Positions 1-11,483 are shown, counted from the stretch's first letter. The stretch: 64,000 bases of DNA from Patiria pectinifera (GCA_029964075.1 CM057140.1:5784643-5848642); one strand, 5' to 3'. Translations and numbers: made by a program. The notes: generated from the letters alone by a model not told the origin.

Positions 1-100
1 CATTACCGAATAAAAAAAAAAAATAGATTGGGCGCCTGGGCAGGCTTGGCAGGGGTCATGGGGTCATTGTGCAAGACAGTGTTGCAGTCAAGTACTTTTT

Positions 101-540
101 TTGAGTGCCGTGTACTGCCGAGTACTTATAAAATGGCCGAGTACGAGTACGAGTACGAGTACCTCCGAGTACAACAACGGGTCTCCGAGTACGAGTACGA
201 GTACTCACATTTCCGAATACTGCCATACGGCAAATGGTTCATTGTGCGTAAGTCAGACCGATATATACAGACCCACTCACGGCTAGCTGTTAAATGTGTT
301 TGTCCGGACTTGCACAGAAGAAAATCAGGAAATCTCGATTTCTCAACAAGCCAATCAACTATTTCAAACTGAAAGTATCGATACAATAAGGCCATGGTAA
401 GTGAAGCTATAACATTTTTCGATATGTCGAGTCCGAGTACTTTGCTGCCCTAGTACGAGTACTTTCATTTCGAGTACGGGTACTTTGACATTTGAGTACG
501 AATATGAGTACGAGTACTCCAAAAAAAGGGACAGCGGCAT
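101..540. repeat. GAGTAC-rich simple repeat cluster
   Basis: Clusters of the hexamer GAGTAC lie at about 139-165, 185-212 and 425-520, separated by 30-200 bp of unique sequence. The hexamer leaves both strands open and creates spurious Glu-Tyr and Ser-Thr rich ORFs, so no gene is called. A degenerate cluster of the same hexamer recurs at 39440-39550. Confidence 0.8.
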
Positions 541-1517
541 GGTCGGTGGATATGAAACATTCAAAATATGGTCTAGCCACGCCCGTATATGTGTATTGTG
601 CTGTTCAAAGTACGCTTAGCCTGTCGATTGATTGGTTCAAAATCATCGAGTATTGGTTTTTGGTACTTCTACTTTAATACCTTGCATGCAAAAAAGATGG
701 CCTTCGTCTTGTTTGCATGCACACATCTTTGTCAGACGACTGGAAAACAGTCAGAAATGTGTACTTGAACTCGAGCTTTTCGGTTTTCTGTCACATTCCA
801 GGATCGAATCGAATTAAGGCCGGTCTGTACTATTATCGCCTCTGGGAGATAATCCAAAGTGTTAATAATTGACCATGGAACAATTGACCTTTGTTCCAAG
901 GATTATTGTACGAGTGTCGTACATCAAAAACGGGTTTGTTAATGCGTTTGACAAGAAATGGTATCAAACCAGAAGAATTTTTTTTCTTGGCAATTCTACC
1001 ACGCACCGGGGGCTTGTGCCCAACCAAGGTCGACACGGAAACATCCAACAGTAGGGATGTAGAATTAAACATGTTGATTGAAGGGAGTACATTTGTGGAG
1101 GATCGTTGGTGGTTCTAGAGGGGGTGAAACACCCAGGATACAATTTGGATGATGTTCATATGAATCAACACGGGAAAATCAGTATAAGACGACCATTTTT
1201 ACCGCATGTGCTAAGTTAAACGTTGCAGTTGCAACTTTAAAATAAAACAAACAAGAAGATCGTTAATTCGGTGGCTTCAAACGTAACAATTATTTCGGTT
1301 GACAACCATTGCTGTGATGGTCTTTACCGAGTTTGTAAGATTGTTGTGCGAAAGGTCGTTATAAACATCCATAAGCTGTTCTAAAGATATTAAGGCTTCT
1401 AAAGAAAAGACGGGTCAAAGAATGTATATAGATTGATGGTTAATATTCCACTTAATGACATGTTATGGCCTTTAATAACAGTTCAAATTACTGAAGAGGC
1501 TACCCTGCTGAAATAAA
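541..1517. other. Intergenic stretch without recognised gene
   Basis: No convincing coding region. Two overlapping 60-80-residue ORFs at 833-1118 on opposite strands match no family I recognise and have no splice or repeat context. A short inverted repeat around GCATGCA lies at about 683-722. Confidence 0.5.
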
Positions 1518-1525
1518 AGTATACT

Positions 1526-1719
1526 CAGTGGCGTAGCCACGGGGGCCGTGGGGGACAGCCTACCCCCATGAAACCTTGTCGCCCCCAGTTGCCTCCCCCC
1601 CCCCCACTGAGATTTTGAGTTTCTAAAAAAAGTATCATTGATATACATGACGTTCCCCCATGAAATGTTCCACCCCTCCCCCCGTGCCCCCCACTAAAAA
1701 ATTTCTGGCTACGCCACTG
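1526..1719. mobile_element. hAT-like MITE with perfect 8-bp target duplication
   Basis: A 194-bp non-autonomous element with inverted ends CAGTGGCGTAGCCA and TGGCTACGCCACTG. It is flanked on both sides by AGTATACT (1518-1525 and 1720-1727). An 8-bp target duplication with CAG-starting ends fits the hAT superfamily. The interior is rich in G and C homopolymers and contains a segment (about 1607-1632) shared with copies at 20095, 20509 and 46650. It encodes nothing. Confidence 0.85.
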
Positions 1720-1727
1720 AGTATACT

Positions 1728-2060
1728 TCAAAAGATGTTACTTTATTCTGTAATTAGGACTTGTTTGATAAAAAAAGTTTTAGGCAAACAAGATGTTTGA
1801 TGAGTTTCATATTGTAGTTGATGCTGCATGTTACCCCGTTGCTCAAACAAGAGTGAATTCGAAGCAGTTACCATTTTTGTGGGACACGGACCCACACGGC
1901 CGGGGTCTGACAATTGCACACATTTGCTTGTCTTTTCGAACATGACGTCAGTTTCACTATATATAGGGGCTGGGCGAAAGTGGTTTTATCAACTGTGAGC
2001 CTTCTCCTGTGGTAACAGTGGATCCGTTCTACTTGTCATTCTTGTACACAATAATTCAAA
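1728..2060. other. Flank of the DIRS element, no gene
   Basis: Nothing recognisable between the MITE and the DIRS left end. A TATATATAG tract lies near 1957 and the short ORFs show no family features. Confidence 0.4.
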
Positions 2061-2098
2061 CAATTGAATTATATGAATAATAATGAAGTACAAGTCGA

Positions 2099-2236
2099 AG
2101 AGGGTTTGCATTCCTTTCCACGTGATAGGTATGCAGATCACACAATACATTCAAAGTATGTATTGATATTCAAATGAGCCCGAAGGCGAGGTCCGTATAT
2201 AAGCCCGGATAGGCAGGAGCAGGCCATCTTTTCTGA
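2099..2236. repeat. DIRS inverted terminal repeat, left
   Basis: About 138 bp starting GAGGGTTTGCATTCC. It is the reverse complement of 16415-16551 with a few mismatches. It includes CACGTGATAGGTATGC and the segment around ATTTGAAT/ATTCAAAT. Confidence 0.9.
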
Positions 2237-2308
2237 TTAGCAAATATAGTGTCCATGTTTTGACAAACAATAGTGTTCTGGTTGGGCAGATAAGTAATAT
2301 ATGGGATG

Positions 2309-2426
2309 GACCCTCTTCGACTTGTACTTCATTGTTATTCATAGAATTCAAATTATATTTCATTTATTCACATAATTTTTGAATTCTGTTTCATAACATT
2401 CGTACAAGTCTTCAGAGGGTTTGCAT
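2309..2426. repeat. DIRS internal complementary region
   Basis: Positions 2309-2352 are complementary to the outer left end (2061-2106, around AAGTACAAGTCGAAGAGGGT). Positions 2381-2426 are complementary to the outer right end (16541-16584, around GTACGAATGTTATGAAAT). In DIRS1-class elements such a region templates the junction of the circular DNA intermediate. Having both halves next to one terminal repeat is diagnostic of the class. Confidence 0.85.
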
Positions 2427-2540
2427 GTTCAAAGCTACTTGTGAGACGTGATGGTCAAAACACACACACAAAAAATAAATCAACAAGTAATCACATGATT
2501 GTTATCAACACACTGGGTAATATATAGTTTCCAGTACAAA

Positions 2541-3170
2541 TTACATACTTGAAGATAGTATCGTTTTTCCGAAGGCCATGTTATCTTCGATAGTTTTATC
2601 GTAAAACCTAGCAAAGGTATTTGCATCTCTCCAATTTGCAGTTTTTATGATGTCTTGAAGGGTAACTCCATGGGCAAAGGCCATTGAAGTGGATGCACTG
2701 CGATAACTGTATGCAGTATAAATGGAGGGATCTATTCCTGCATCATGCAAGACATCCTTCATCCATCTAGCTAAAGTTGATGTGGTCACACTTTTATGGG
2801 GTTTTATAGTAGATACGAATAGCCTTGACTCATTACTTATTACTCTGATATCTTCTGTACAACTAATGTAGTCTTTCAAGGTGGAGAGAACACATAATTT
2901 GGGGTTCTCGTCGAATTTAGGGATAACAATCTTATTGTTAGATATACCTTTTTTAGGAGAGTTAGTCTTTAAGATCTCCATTACTGATATGGCACAACTA
3001 TTATCCAAAAAATTAAGATACTTAAGATCAATATTAGCAAGTGTTTGAGTTCGCTGAGCGGACACCAAAGCAAATAGAGCTAACAGTTTCTTGCTCAAAC
3101 TTAGTAGTGAAAGCTCACTATTTTGAGGTAGAGAAATAATATAATCTAGAACAGTAGAAACATTCCTCAT
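2541..3170 (-). CDS. DIRS tyrosine recombinase (catalytic His replaced)
   Basis: An uninterrupted 209-codon frame for the C-terminal catalytic domain of a DIRS tyrosine recombinase, which integrates the circular DNA form. Visible catalytic positions are Arg40 in SAQRTQTL, Arg157 in YSYRSAST, Trp180, and the probable Tyr190 nucleophile in FARFYDK. The first residue of the expected HxxR motif, residue 154 (codon at 2709-2711), is Tyr rather than His, a single C-to-T change on the coding strand. The frame is shorter than a full recombinase, so the N-terminal part lies in a broken stretch toward 3258. It is the last gene before the internal complementary region, the usual DIRS place. Family assignment is strong; activity is unlikely. 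Confidence 0.85.
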   Translation of the reverse strand: MRNVSTVLDYIISLPQNSELSLLSLSKKLLALFALVSAQRTQTLANIDLKYLNFLDNSCAISVMEILKTNSPKKGISNNKIVIPKFDENPKLCVLSTLKDYISCTEDIRVISNESRLFVSTIKPHKSVTTSTLARWMKDVLHDAGIDPSIYTAYSYRSASTSMAFAHGVTLQDIIKTANWRDANTFARFYDKTIEDNMAFGKTILSSSM

Positions 3171-3258
3171 TTGATTATATTTCGGTTTGGGGGGTGTGAT
3201 ATTAAATACACCGTTTATTAACCTTACAACCAGAGGATGTTGACCGGCTGCATGTCCC

Positions 3259-4433
3259 TCAATTCAAGGAAGGGTCGATGATAGAGCAGATCAATACAAG
3301 TTCAAAGTGGAATATGACTTTCCAATTCCAAGAAATTTGGAATTCCAAGAAATTGACAATATCCGCTATAGCGGGTGATAATGGATTAGTTTTTTGTTGA
3401 CTCATACTGTTTCTCAGTTCTGGATCGTCAAGAATTGGCAATGAGGTTGGAAGCTTCAATTGAAAAGCCTTTTGCTTTCTAGTGTTCCCTGAGATGACCC
3501 AAGCGGCCAGGTGTGGGTTGGAAATCGGTTGTTGGGGTTGAGGTACTAGGCAATCCTCCGGTAGTTTGATTGGGTTGGCGATGAGCATGTGGAGTAGCTG
3601 TGGGAACCACGGTTGAGCTTTCCACATAGGTGCTATGAGAATGCAAACTGGTGATTGGTCTCGTGAGACTTTGTCCAGAATTCTAGAGATCAAACAAAAC
3701 GGTGGGAAAATGTAAGGCGTCATATCTGACCACGACAATGAAAAGGCATCAATGGCCCAAGCACAGGGATCTGTTTTCCAAGAAACGTAATATTCTAATT
3801 GATGATGTACAGATGATGCAAACAAATCAACATCAGGATGTATCGTTCTATAGACAATCTTGTCAAATATGTGAGGTAGAAGACTTAAGTCTTTAGTTAG
3901 TCCTTTCTAGAGAGAGAATCTGCTATTACATTTTCTACACCAGCAATATGGGCAGCGGATGTTTCTTTCAATGCACCAATCATGAATAGATTTCGCAATG
4001 TCATTTAGGTGCCGAATGGTTCCTCCCATTTTGGCAATATATGCAACCGTAGTGCTATTGTCTGATTTGATCGGATCATGAGCACCAGTGAGATATCCGC
4101 AGAGAGTCGGCAGCGACTTTTTTTTACTGCCAATAATTCTAGCATATTAATATGCCACAGCTGTTAAGTTTTAGACCACTTACCCTGAATGTAGGAATTG
4201 TCTGTTTCGGAAACAGCTCCCCAGCCTGTATTGCTGGCATCTGAGGAAATAACCATATCAATAGATGGTATTTTAAAGGATGCTTTGGCCTCATTAGAGG
4301 AAAGAGCCAACCACCAATTGATTTCTTGGATAATGATCATTTCAACTGGAATCTTTTCGTCAAAATTGCCATTATTTCTCATAAGAGCTCTCGTTTTTGC
4401 GAATTCAAGTTCTTTGAAGTGCAGTTTCCCTTG
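3259..4433 (-). pseudogene. DIRS RNase H and C-terminal pol region, broken
   Basis: Minus-strand remnant of the RNase H half of DIRS pol. From the 5' side it reads GKLHFKELE, then SSDASNTGWGAV (RNase H first Asp region, about 4240), then KSDNSTTVAYIAKMGG (about 4060), then AIDAFSLSW and APMWKAQPWFPQLL in 3825-3259. The order and motifs match DIRS1-type RT-RNase H polyproteins. Several in-frame stops and shifts separate the blocks (for example near 4163 and 3900). The 5' side ends at the foldback insertion, and the reading frame resumes directly at 7374 on its other side. Confidence 0.82.
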
Positions 4434-5870
4434 TAGTCCAGCGGATATGTGACAAAATATCGATGAATTGTGCACTTTTGCATAAAAGCGTGAATCTTGG
4501 CACAGATGTTTATATTCATGCGAGAAAATGTTTTAGATGTGGAGCCATCGCAAATTTACCCTATTAGGGGCGTGGCATCCATTTAAAAAAAGGGGCGGGA
4601 CTTGTCGTGCCCGCAGTGAAAATGGTTTTTCCCACTTGTTACAAAAGCAGGAAACTGCACAAAGACATAATTATATAGATTATTAGTGTTTTCCAGATTC
4701 GGAGCCACCACAAAAGTACCTTTTTTGGGGCGTGACACCCATTAAAAGAAAAGGGGGGTAATTATTATGCCCACTTTGGAAAACATGGTGCCCATATTTC
4801 ATGAACGAATAAAATGTCCCACAGACGTTTATATTCATACAAAAAACAATTCCAGATGTGGAGCCATCTCGAATACACCCTTTTAGGGGCGTGGCAACCA
4901 TATAAGAAAAAAAAGGGGGGGCGGGGTTTTCAATATGCCCACCCTGGAAATATTGTTCCCACACTCATAGAGAAATGGAACTTTCCACAAACATTGACAT
5001 TCATGAGAAAAAGAATTCCAGATGTGGAGCCATCTCTAACACACCCTTATAGGGGCGTGCAACCATATAAGAAAAAAAAGGGGGACGGGGTTTTCATTAT
5101 GCCCACCCTGGAAATATTGTTCCCACACTCATAGAGAGAAATGGAACTTCCACAAACATTGACATTCATGAGAAAAAAAATTCCAGATGTGGAGCCATCT
5201 CGAACAAACCGTTTTAGGGGCGTGGCAACCATATAAAAAAGGGGGGCGGTGTTTTCATTATGCCCACCCTGGAAATATTGTTCCCACATTCATAGAGAAA
5301 TGGAACTTTCCACAGACATTAACATTCATGAGAAAAACAATTCCAGATGTGCAGCCATCGCGAAAACACCTTTTTTCGGGGCGTGGCAGCCATATTGGAA
5401 AAAAAAGGGGGCGGGGTTCTCATTATGCCCAACATGGAAAAAAATGTGTCCACATCTCATAAACGAATGAAGCTAATTCCCACAGACAATAATATTCACG
5501 AGAAAAAAAAAGTCACACGTGAAGCCATCGTAAACACACCCTTTTAGGGGCGTGGCAGCCATAGCAAAATAGGGAGGGGGTAGTCATGATGCCCCTATAA
5601 AAGAAAGTCATGCCTACCTTTCATTAATGGATTAAACTCCACACAGACAATATATTCATGAAAATCTTACTTTTTTTTAATTCGAAGCCATCACAAACTT
5701 ATCCTTTTAGATGCATGGCATCTATTTAAAAAAACAACGGGGGGGGGGGGTGCTACTAATCATTTGCCCACCATCGAACTTTCATAAATGACTGAACTTC
5801 ACACAAACTTGGTGCAAGATAATAAATTCATATGTAGAGCCACAGCAAACTCATCCTTTTAGAGGTGTGA
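4434..5870 (+). repeat. Foldback copy 1, left arm: about nine 165-bp tandem repeats
   Basis: Units are marked by GATGTGGAGCCATC at about 4535, 4690, 4855, 5020, 5188, 5347, 5518, 5683 and 5835. Each unit also carries CCTTTTAGGGGCGTGGCA, a poly-A/G tract and TTCATGAGAAAAA. Spacing is 150-170 bp. The outermost unit adds the terminal segment with CACTTTTGCATAAAAGC. Confidence 0.88.
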
Positions 5871-6378
5871 GGGGCCTACTCACTGTGCCCACTATTACAT
5901 TTTTTTTTATTTTGTTGTCGATTTCTTATAATGTTGATTGGCCCATAACCTTTATTATTTGGTAATACAATGACTTACACCAAAGAGCATGGGTAAGTAC
6001 AGGTAGGCTAACCCGTGTTATAGGGTTCAATGTGTGTACTTGCACCTATGTTATCATGCACATCTAAATACCAGAGTGAATTCATAATTACAAATACACA
6101 ACACACAATGGCAGCCCTAAACTCTAACATTTAACATTTAAGGGCCATGGAAATCCTTGTTTTTACGGGGGGGGGGGGGGAAGTGTAAAATCACCCTACC
6201 CCCTACCCGTTGCGCCGCATTGACAGTGGTGGTCACGTCCACTATGACTTCACATTCAATGAATCTGTGTACCCCCACCACACAACACCTCTGTTCTCTT
6301 AAAAATGGTATATCAAGCTCTGATGAGTGGGTTTTTTTTCACCCCGACCAAATCCATTAAAATTTGTTATACTTTATA

Positions 6379-6690
6379 CAGGTGCGACACTGCATATGCC
6401 TTTTGGTCTGTCAGAAAAAAAGGCAGGGGAAACAATGTATTTGAAGAAGTAACACCAGTCTTTCCAAGACTAACTGAGGTACCCCAGTTTATACCCCAAT
6501 TCAGAAACTGCTGCAGTTGAAAGGTTAACAATAATTCTACAGACGACAGAACCAGTAACTGGGTTAATATAGATGAGGCAAGAATGCATAGTGTAAGAAA
6601 ACAAAGTGTTTGCCAACAGTAACTTCCAACTATTAAGGCGGCCCTACTCCAACACATTAAACAGCTATCTGAGGTGGATTTTATTATATG
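6379..6690 (+). pseudogene. Remnant of the foldback-element nuclease gene (copy 1)
   Basis: Plus-strand decayed coding sequence. The frame from about 6379 reads YRCDTAYAFWSVRKKG and then NVFEEVTPVFPRLTEVPQF. This aligns with the intact-looking region of the copy at 47759-57577 (YTGCDTVSAFLSIGKK then NMFEEVTASLKRLTEVPQL). Similarity continues with frameshifts through NIDEAR (about 6570) and the AALLQHIK region (about 6640-6665). It covers only the TGCDT-to-C-terminal part, so most of the gene was deleted. Finding it between the same arms links gene and arms as one family. Confidence 0.75.
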
Positions 6691-7370
6691 AAACGCGGTC
6701 AAAATTTTCCACGTTGTGCATATTGAGTACCCCCCCATTTTAAAAATGGATGCCGCGCCTCTAAAAGGGTAGGTTTGTGATGGCTTCACATTACAAAAAA
6801 AAAAAAAAAATTATGAATATATTGTCCAAGTGGAATTTAATCCATTTATGAAAGGTAGGCACAACTTTCTTTTATAGGGGCATCGTGACTACCCCCCCCC
6901 TTTCTATTATGGCTGCCACGCCCCTAAAAGGGTGTGTTCGCGATGGCTCCACATCTGGAATTGTTTTTCTGATGAATATAAACGTCTGTGGGACGTTTTA
7001 TTCGTTCATGAAATATGGGCACAATGTTTTCCAAAGTGGGCATAATAATTAAAAAAAAACTTTTCTTTTAATGGCTGCCACGCCCCCAAAAAGGTACTAT
7101 TGTGGTGGCTCCGAATCTGGAAAACACCAATAATCTATATAATTATGTCTTTATGAAGTTTCCTGCTTTTGTATCAAGTGGGAAAAACCGTTTTCACTGC
7201 GGGCACGACAAGTCCCGCCCACTTTTTATAAATGGATGCCACGCCCCTAAAAGGGTAAATTTGCGACGGCTCCACATCTAAAACATTTTCTCGCATGAAT
7301 ATAGACATCTGTGCCAAATTTCACGCTTTTATGCAAAAGTGCACAATTTTTTCACATATGCGCTGGACTA
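6690..7370 (-). repeat. Foldback copy 1, right arm: about four inverted 165-bp repeats
   Basis: Reverse-complement units of the left arm, marked by GGCTCCACATCT or variants at about 6780, 6944, 7108 and 7268. Each has TGCCACGCCCCTAAAAGGGT. The outer end (7290-7370) is the inverted copy of 4434-4520. Confidence 0.87.
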
Positions 7371-7373
7371 TTG

Positions 7374-8260
7374 CGGGAAGGCGTCAAAGGTTGAAACAAT
7401 CAAACCTATGACTTTGGCAAGTTGACGGATAGTGACAACTTCTCTTGATACAGTTTGAGTTCCTTCGAACTTCAGTTTTTTGACTTTCGACTCTGGAACA
7501 CTGATAGTCATAAATTTAGAGTCAATCTCGAACCCAAGGTAGATCAAATGAGATTGTGCTTTTAGACAGGATTTTTCCCTGTTAATTATGAATCACAAGG
7601 ATTCGAGCAAGTGTACAACAAAATTAGTGTGTCTTGCACTTTCTTCTGCTGACGATGCCATGATAAGGATATCATCCAAATAAATTATCAATCGAATGCC
7701 CTCACTTCTGGCTGATGCTATCACTGGTTTTATTACCTTGATAAATATGCGAGGGGCTGGACTTAACCCGAAGGGCATATGAGTAAATGTGTATAATGCG
7801 TTCTCCCATGAGAAACACAGGTAAGATTGATCATTCAAACACATAGGAATTAAAAAATAAGCATTTTTTTCAGATCGATGGAGGTAAGGTCATCGTTATA
7901 TTGAATTATGTCCTTGAAAAGTTACACATTCTCCTTTTTGAAGTGTTCCTATTTTACAAAGGTATTCAAACCTTTCAGATTTATTATTTGTCTCAAGCCA
8001 CCGGACTTTTTAGGAATAATGAAGATGTTTGCCACAACTCGACACTCAATTTTTTCAATGGGTCGAATAGCTCCCTTGGTGAGCAGTTCTTTAATCTCCT
8101 TGTTTACTGCAAGGATTTCTTCATTAGAGAAATTTATGGTTTTTTGGCTTGGTCATTTTCTACCGGGCATCAAACAAAGTCGATTTTGCAACCTGATATG
8201 GTGTCAAAAATCCACCTGTCTGAGGTGATTTGAGACCAATTATTATAGTACAGTCTTAAG
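7374..8260 (-). pseudogene. DIRS reverse transcriptase, broken
   Basis: Minus-strand RT domain of the DIRS element. The best block (7844-7593) reads CFSWENALYTFTHMPFGLSPAP followed by LIIYLDDILIMA, containing the YLDD catalytic motif. Upstream (about 8230-7860), shifted frames still give pieces typical of DIRS RT such as KKSGGLRQIINLKGLN, HNSIEDDL and FKKENV. Downstream (7590-7374), ILNREKS, YLGFEIDS and FDAFPQ lead straight to the foldback insertion. Stops near 7860 and 8100 and frameshifts mean it is not functional. Confidence 0.82.
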
Positions 8261-8337
8261 CGTCCGGCACTTGCCGAAGTACATGTATAAGACAAATGAT
8301 CAAGAACAAACCAATTTTTTTTGTCTCTGGTCTGTCT

Positions 8338-11300
8338 TAATAATTTAATAATAATAATAATTTATTCATTTATAGAGCTCAAATTCCAATATGATTTTGT
8401 TCAAATGCGCTGTATAGTAAAAATATTAATTAAAATACAAGAAAATACACTCTAAAAATGTACCATGACGCGCTATTACACACATCAAACATAAAAAGTA
8501 ACAGCAAAAAATTACTAGCAAGGAGCTTAGAACGACCCACCTTTTCACATGTTAAAATACAAAAAAGTAACAATAAAATAAGTAAAAGGCCAACTTAAAA
8601 AGATGATTTTTTAACAGAGACTTGAAGTTATCAACACTGTTAGCTCTCCAAATGTGAATCGGGAGGGCATTCCAGAGTGTAGGGGCAGCATTAACAAAAG
8701 CACGATCCCCAGGGGTAACTTTGGTACGGCGAAAAGGGTAGCCCAGGAGAATGCCATCGTGAGAACTACGAAGATTGTAACGGGATGAGGGATTCTTAAT
8801 GATAAGTTGGCTAAGGTAAACCGGAGCTAAACCATAAAAACATTTATAAGTCAACAACAGAATTTTAAAATTAATCCTAAACCTCACTGGAAGCCAATGA
8901 AGATCAACCATTTATGTAGGAACATGACAATACTTATAAGACGTAAAAACAAGTCGAGCGCAGGCATTCTATACTCGTTGAAGATGATTAACCTGACAGT
9001 CAGGTAAGCCATATAAAAGGCTGTTACAGTAATCTAAACGACTGGAAATGAAAGCACGAATCAAGGTTTCAGTACACTTAGTGGACAGGTATTGTCGTAT
9101 ACGTCTGATGTTATGTTAATAATAAAATGCACTTCCACAAACCTTTTGAACGTGAGTGTTCATTGACATATGTACATCAAACCATGAGCCTAAGTTACGA
9201 GTAATGGGTGCAGGTGTAACCATACAATCACCAACATGAATGGAATCAAGATTAACTTTCGACAACTGTTTGGGGGTCCCAATAATCATAAACTCAGTTT
9301 TACTGTCATTCAGCATTCAACCATTAGCCAACAACCAGTTACGTAAATCCTGAATACAGCTCTCCGTAGCTGCTAAGGACGATCTTTGATTTTCTGAATT
9401 GTCAGTGCTAAAAGAAATATACAGCTGGGTATCATCAACATAACAATGAACCTGTGGAAGATGGGTCTTAATGATGTCAAACAGTGGGCTTGTATACAAA
9501 ATAAATAAAGGCCCAAGACAAGAGCCTTGTGGAACGCCATAATCAATGTTAAATTGCTGAGACAGATTACCATTTATAGAAACACGTTGGGATCCACCAG
9601 ACAAGTAAGAATTAAACCATTTAAGAGCAGTACCATAAATACCAAATTTACTCTGGAGGGTATTTAGTAAAATGTTGTGGTCTAAGGTGTCAAAGGCGGC
9701 ACTCAAATCGAGCAAAACTAACAAAGAAACATGTTGTCTATCCATAGCCATTAATGAATCATTTCTTATCTTAAGTAAAGCCGTCTCTGTGCTATGATAC
9801 TGACGGTAGGCAGACTGGGCAATGGGATTCAATTTATACAACTCTAAATGGGCTTGTAACTCATCTGCAACAGCTCGTTCAACCAGTTTCGAAATAAATT
9901 ACTGACTGGCCGGTAATTTTCAACTACTAAGTCAAGGCCAGGTTTTTTAACAACGGGGACACAAGGGCTGATTTCCAGGTTGCAGCAAAATGGCCAGTGC
10001 GAAGAGAAGTATTAATCATACTAGTGACAACGGGTAAAATAACCTCCAAACTTTCAATGAGCAGTCTAGTTGGTATCGGATCAAGAATACAGCATTTCTT
10101 ACTGGAATGTAAAATGAGCTTACGAACTGAAGATTCTGAAAGCTGAGTACATTCAGTGAGAGTACCAACAGAGGGTGACGTTGGAGCAGAAAAATTACAT
10201 CTAGGCGAGCAGATCTCATTACTTAACCTAGACCGAATGTTGGCAATCTTCCGGACAAAAAAGGAACCCATATCATTGGCAAGAGAAATATCATCTAATC
10301 GAGGAGGCAGAACGGTAGGCTTGTCGAGGTTAAGAAGAGATCTGCTGGCCTTAAAAAATTCCTTTGATCATGACTGTTATTGTCAAAAAAAGTAGTGTAA
10401 AACTCACGGCGAGCACGGTTCATTAGAAAGGTAACTTTGTTTCTATGAAATTTAAATGAGTCTAAATCCTGTTGAAGATTAGAAAGTCGCCATTTACGTT
10501 CAGCTTTTCTTCTCTCCATTTTGGCCGTCTTAATCTCATCATTGATCCGCCGGACGCGTGGGCGGATTGGGATTGTTTTGGTTTTAAGTGGAGCGTGATG
10601 ATCTAGCAGGTTACGTAACCTAATGTTATATAATTCAGAATGTACGTCGAGATCATCAAATGAGTCGCTACACAAATCAGAGGCAGGTATATCATTCCGA
10701 AAAGCTTCCATATCAATGGAGTTGATTTTTCGAAAAGTTGTCTCTTTTACCGATAGAGATGGTTTACTCCAACGTAGGTTAAACAAGATGGAATAATATC
10801 AGAATACAAGTAATCTGGAGCGGGTGAGTCCTGGATGATAGACTCAGACTGCCGGGTAATTAACAGATCCAATGTGTGACCGTGATTGTGAGTAGGTTTA
10901 TCAACGTGCTGCTTCAAGTTCAATCATGAAAGCAACTCAGAGAAGCGAACAGCATCAGGGTTATCTGATGTATCGACGTGGATATTAAATTCTCCAGTGA
11001 TGACAAGTGGCTCATTGCAAAGCGCGATAGATTCCAGATAGTCTGAAAATTCTGTAAAAAATGTTGCTATGGTGACCTGATGATTGGGGGAACACGGTGG
11101 CCTGTACAGAACGACGAGCCTAAATGTCCGAGACCCAGTTCCAATAAGCCATTCGGAAAATTCAAAAGATTGACGATCTCCAAAAGAGAGTTTTTTTACG
11201 TCAATACCACAACGAAAAACAAGAGCAGTACCCCCACCAGAACGGATGCTACGAGGTTAATCATGGAGTTTGTAACCAGGAGGAGTTGCTTCAGCTCGGA

Positions 11301-11478
11301 TGGTATCACTAACATCCTTAAGCCACGTCTCAGTTAGAGCAACCACGTCAACGCGAGTACTGATGACATAATCGACTAAATCAGCTGCATCTGCATCTGC
11401 ATCTGCATCAATACTGCTCAACACTCCTTGTTGCGTTGCAGTTGGAGTAAACCGAGCAGGGTTGTGAGTGCGCATGGA
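8338..11478 (-). mobile_element. L2-like LINE, 3' part
   Basis: Minus-strand non-LTR retrotransposon inside the DIRS element. The 3' end is a short ATT-type repeat tail (8338-8360), as in L2/CR1-group LINEs. Reading from the 5' side: endonuclease part with VDVVALTETWLKD (11475-11257), linker region (10786-10295), RT start (10271-9927), RT core (9841-9317), C-terminal domain (8911-8552). The 5' start of the same element lies at 15161-15240, on the other side of the inserted CR1-like LINE. Confidence 0.8.
8552..11475 (-). pseudogene. L2-like LINE ORF2 (endonuclease-RT), broken
   Basis: Decayed endonuclease-reverse transcriptase. RT motifs in 9841-9317: SAYRQYHSTETALLKI, LLDLSAAFDTLDHNILL, YGVPQGSCLGPLF and CYVDDTQLYIS, so the catalytic YVDD is intact. 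The C-terminal domain (8911-8552) has DLHWLPVRFRINFKILLLTYK and AAPTLWNALPIHI, typical of L2/CR1 elements. At least four frameshifts or stops separate the blocks (around 9315, 9900, 10285 and 10800-11250). It would copy its own RNA by target-primed reverse transcription; this copy cannot make a full protein. L2-clade assignment is by motif wording and could be a related CR1 branch. Confidence 0.82.
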
Positions 11479-11483
11479 TGATT

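Larger units (their letters stand above)
4434..7370. mobile_element. Foldback transposon copy 1 (Academ-like, internally deleted)
   Basis: A 2937-bp insertion in the DIRS RNase H gene. It starts TAGTCCAGCGG and ends CGCTGGACTA, flanked by TTG on both sides (4431-4433 and 7371-7373). Removing the insertion plus one TTG restores the DIRS reading frame (…FPQ then GKLHF…), so the 3-bp target duplication and exact ends are well supported. Each arm consists of about 165-bp tandem repeats, forward on the left (4434-5870) and inverted on the right (6690-7370). The centre holds a remnant of the same gene found in the larger copy at 47759-57577. Confidence 0.85.

Noticed and set aside
28-395. ORFs rich in EYEYEY, TSTSTS or SYSYSY
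   Set aside because: Product of the GAGTAC hexamer repeat.
833-1118. Two overlapping ORFs of 75-79 codons on opposite strands
   Set aside because: No recognisable domain, splice sites or repeat identity; length is within chance expectation.
4683-5547. Several 66-106-codon ORFs with YKKKKGG-type repeats
   Set aside because: They are translations of the 165-bp arm repeats of the foldback element on both strands.
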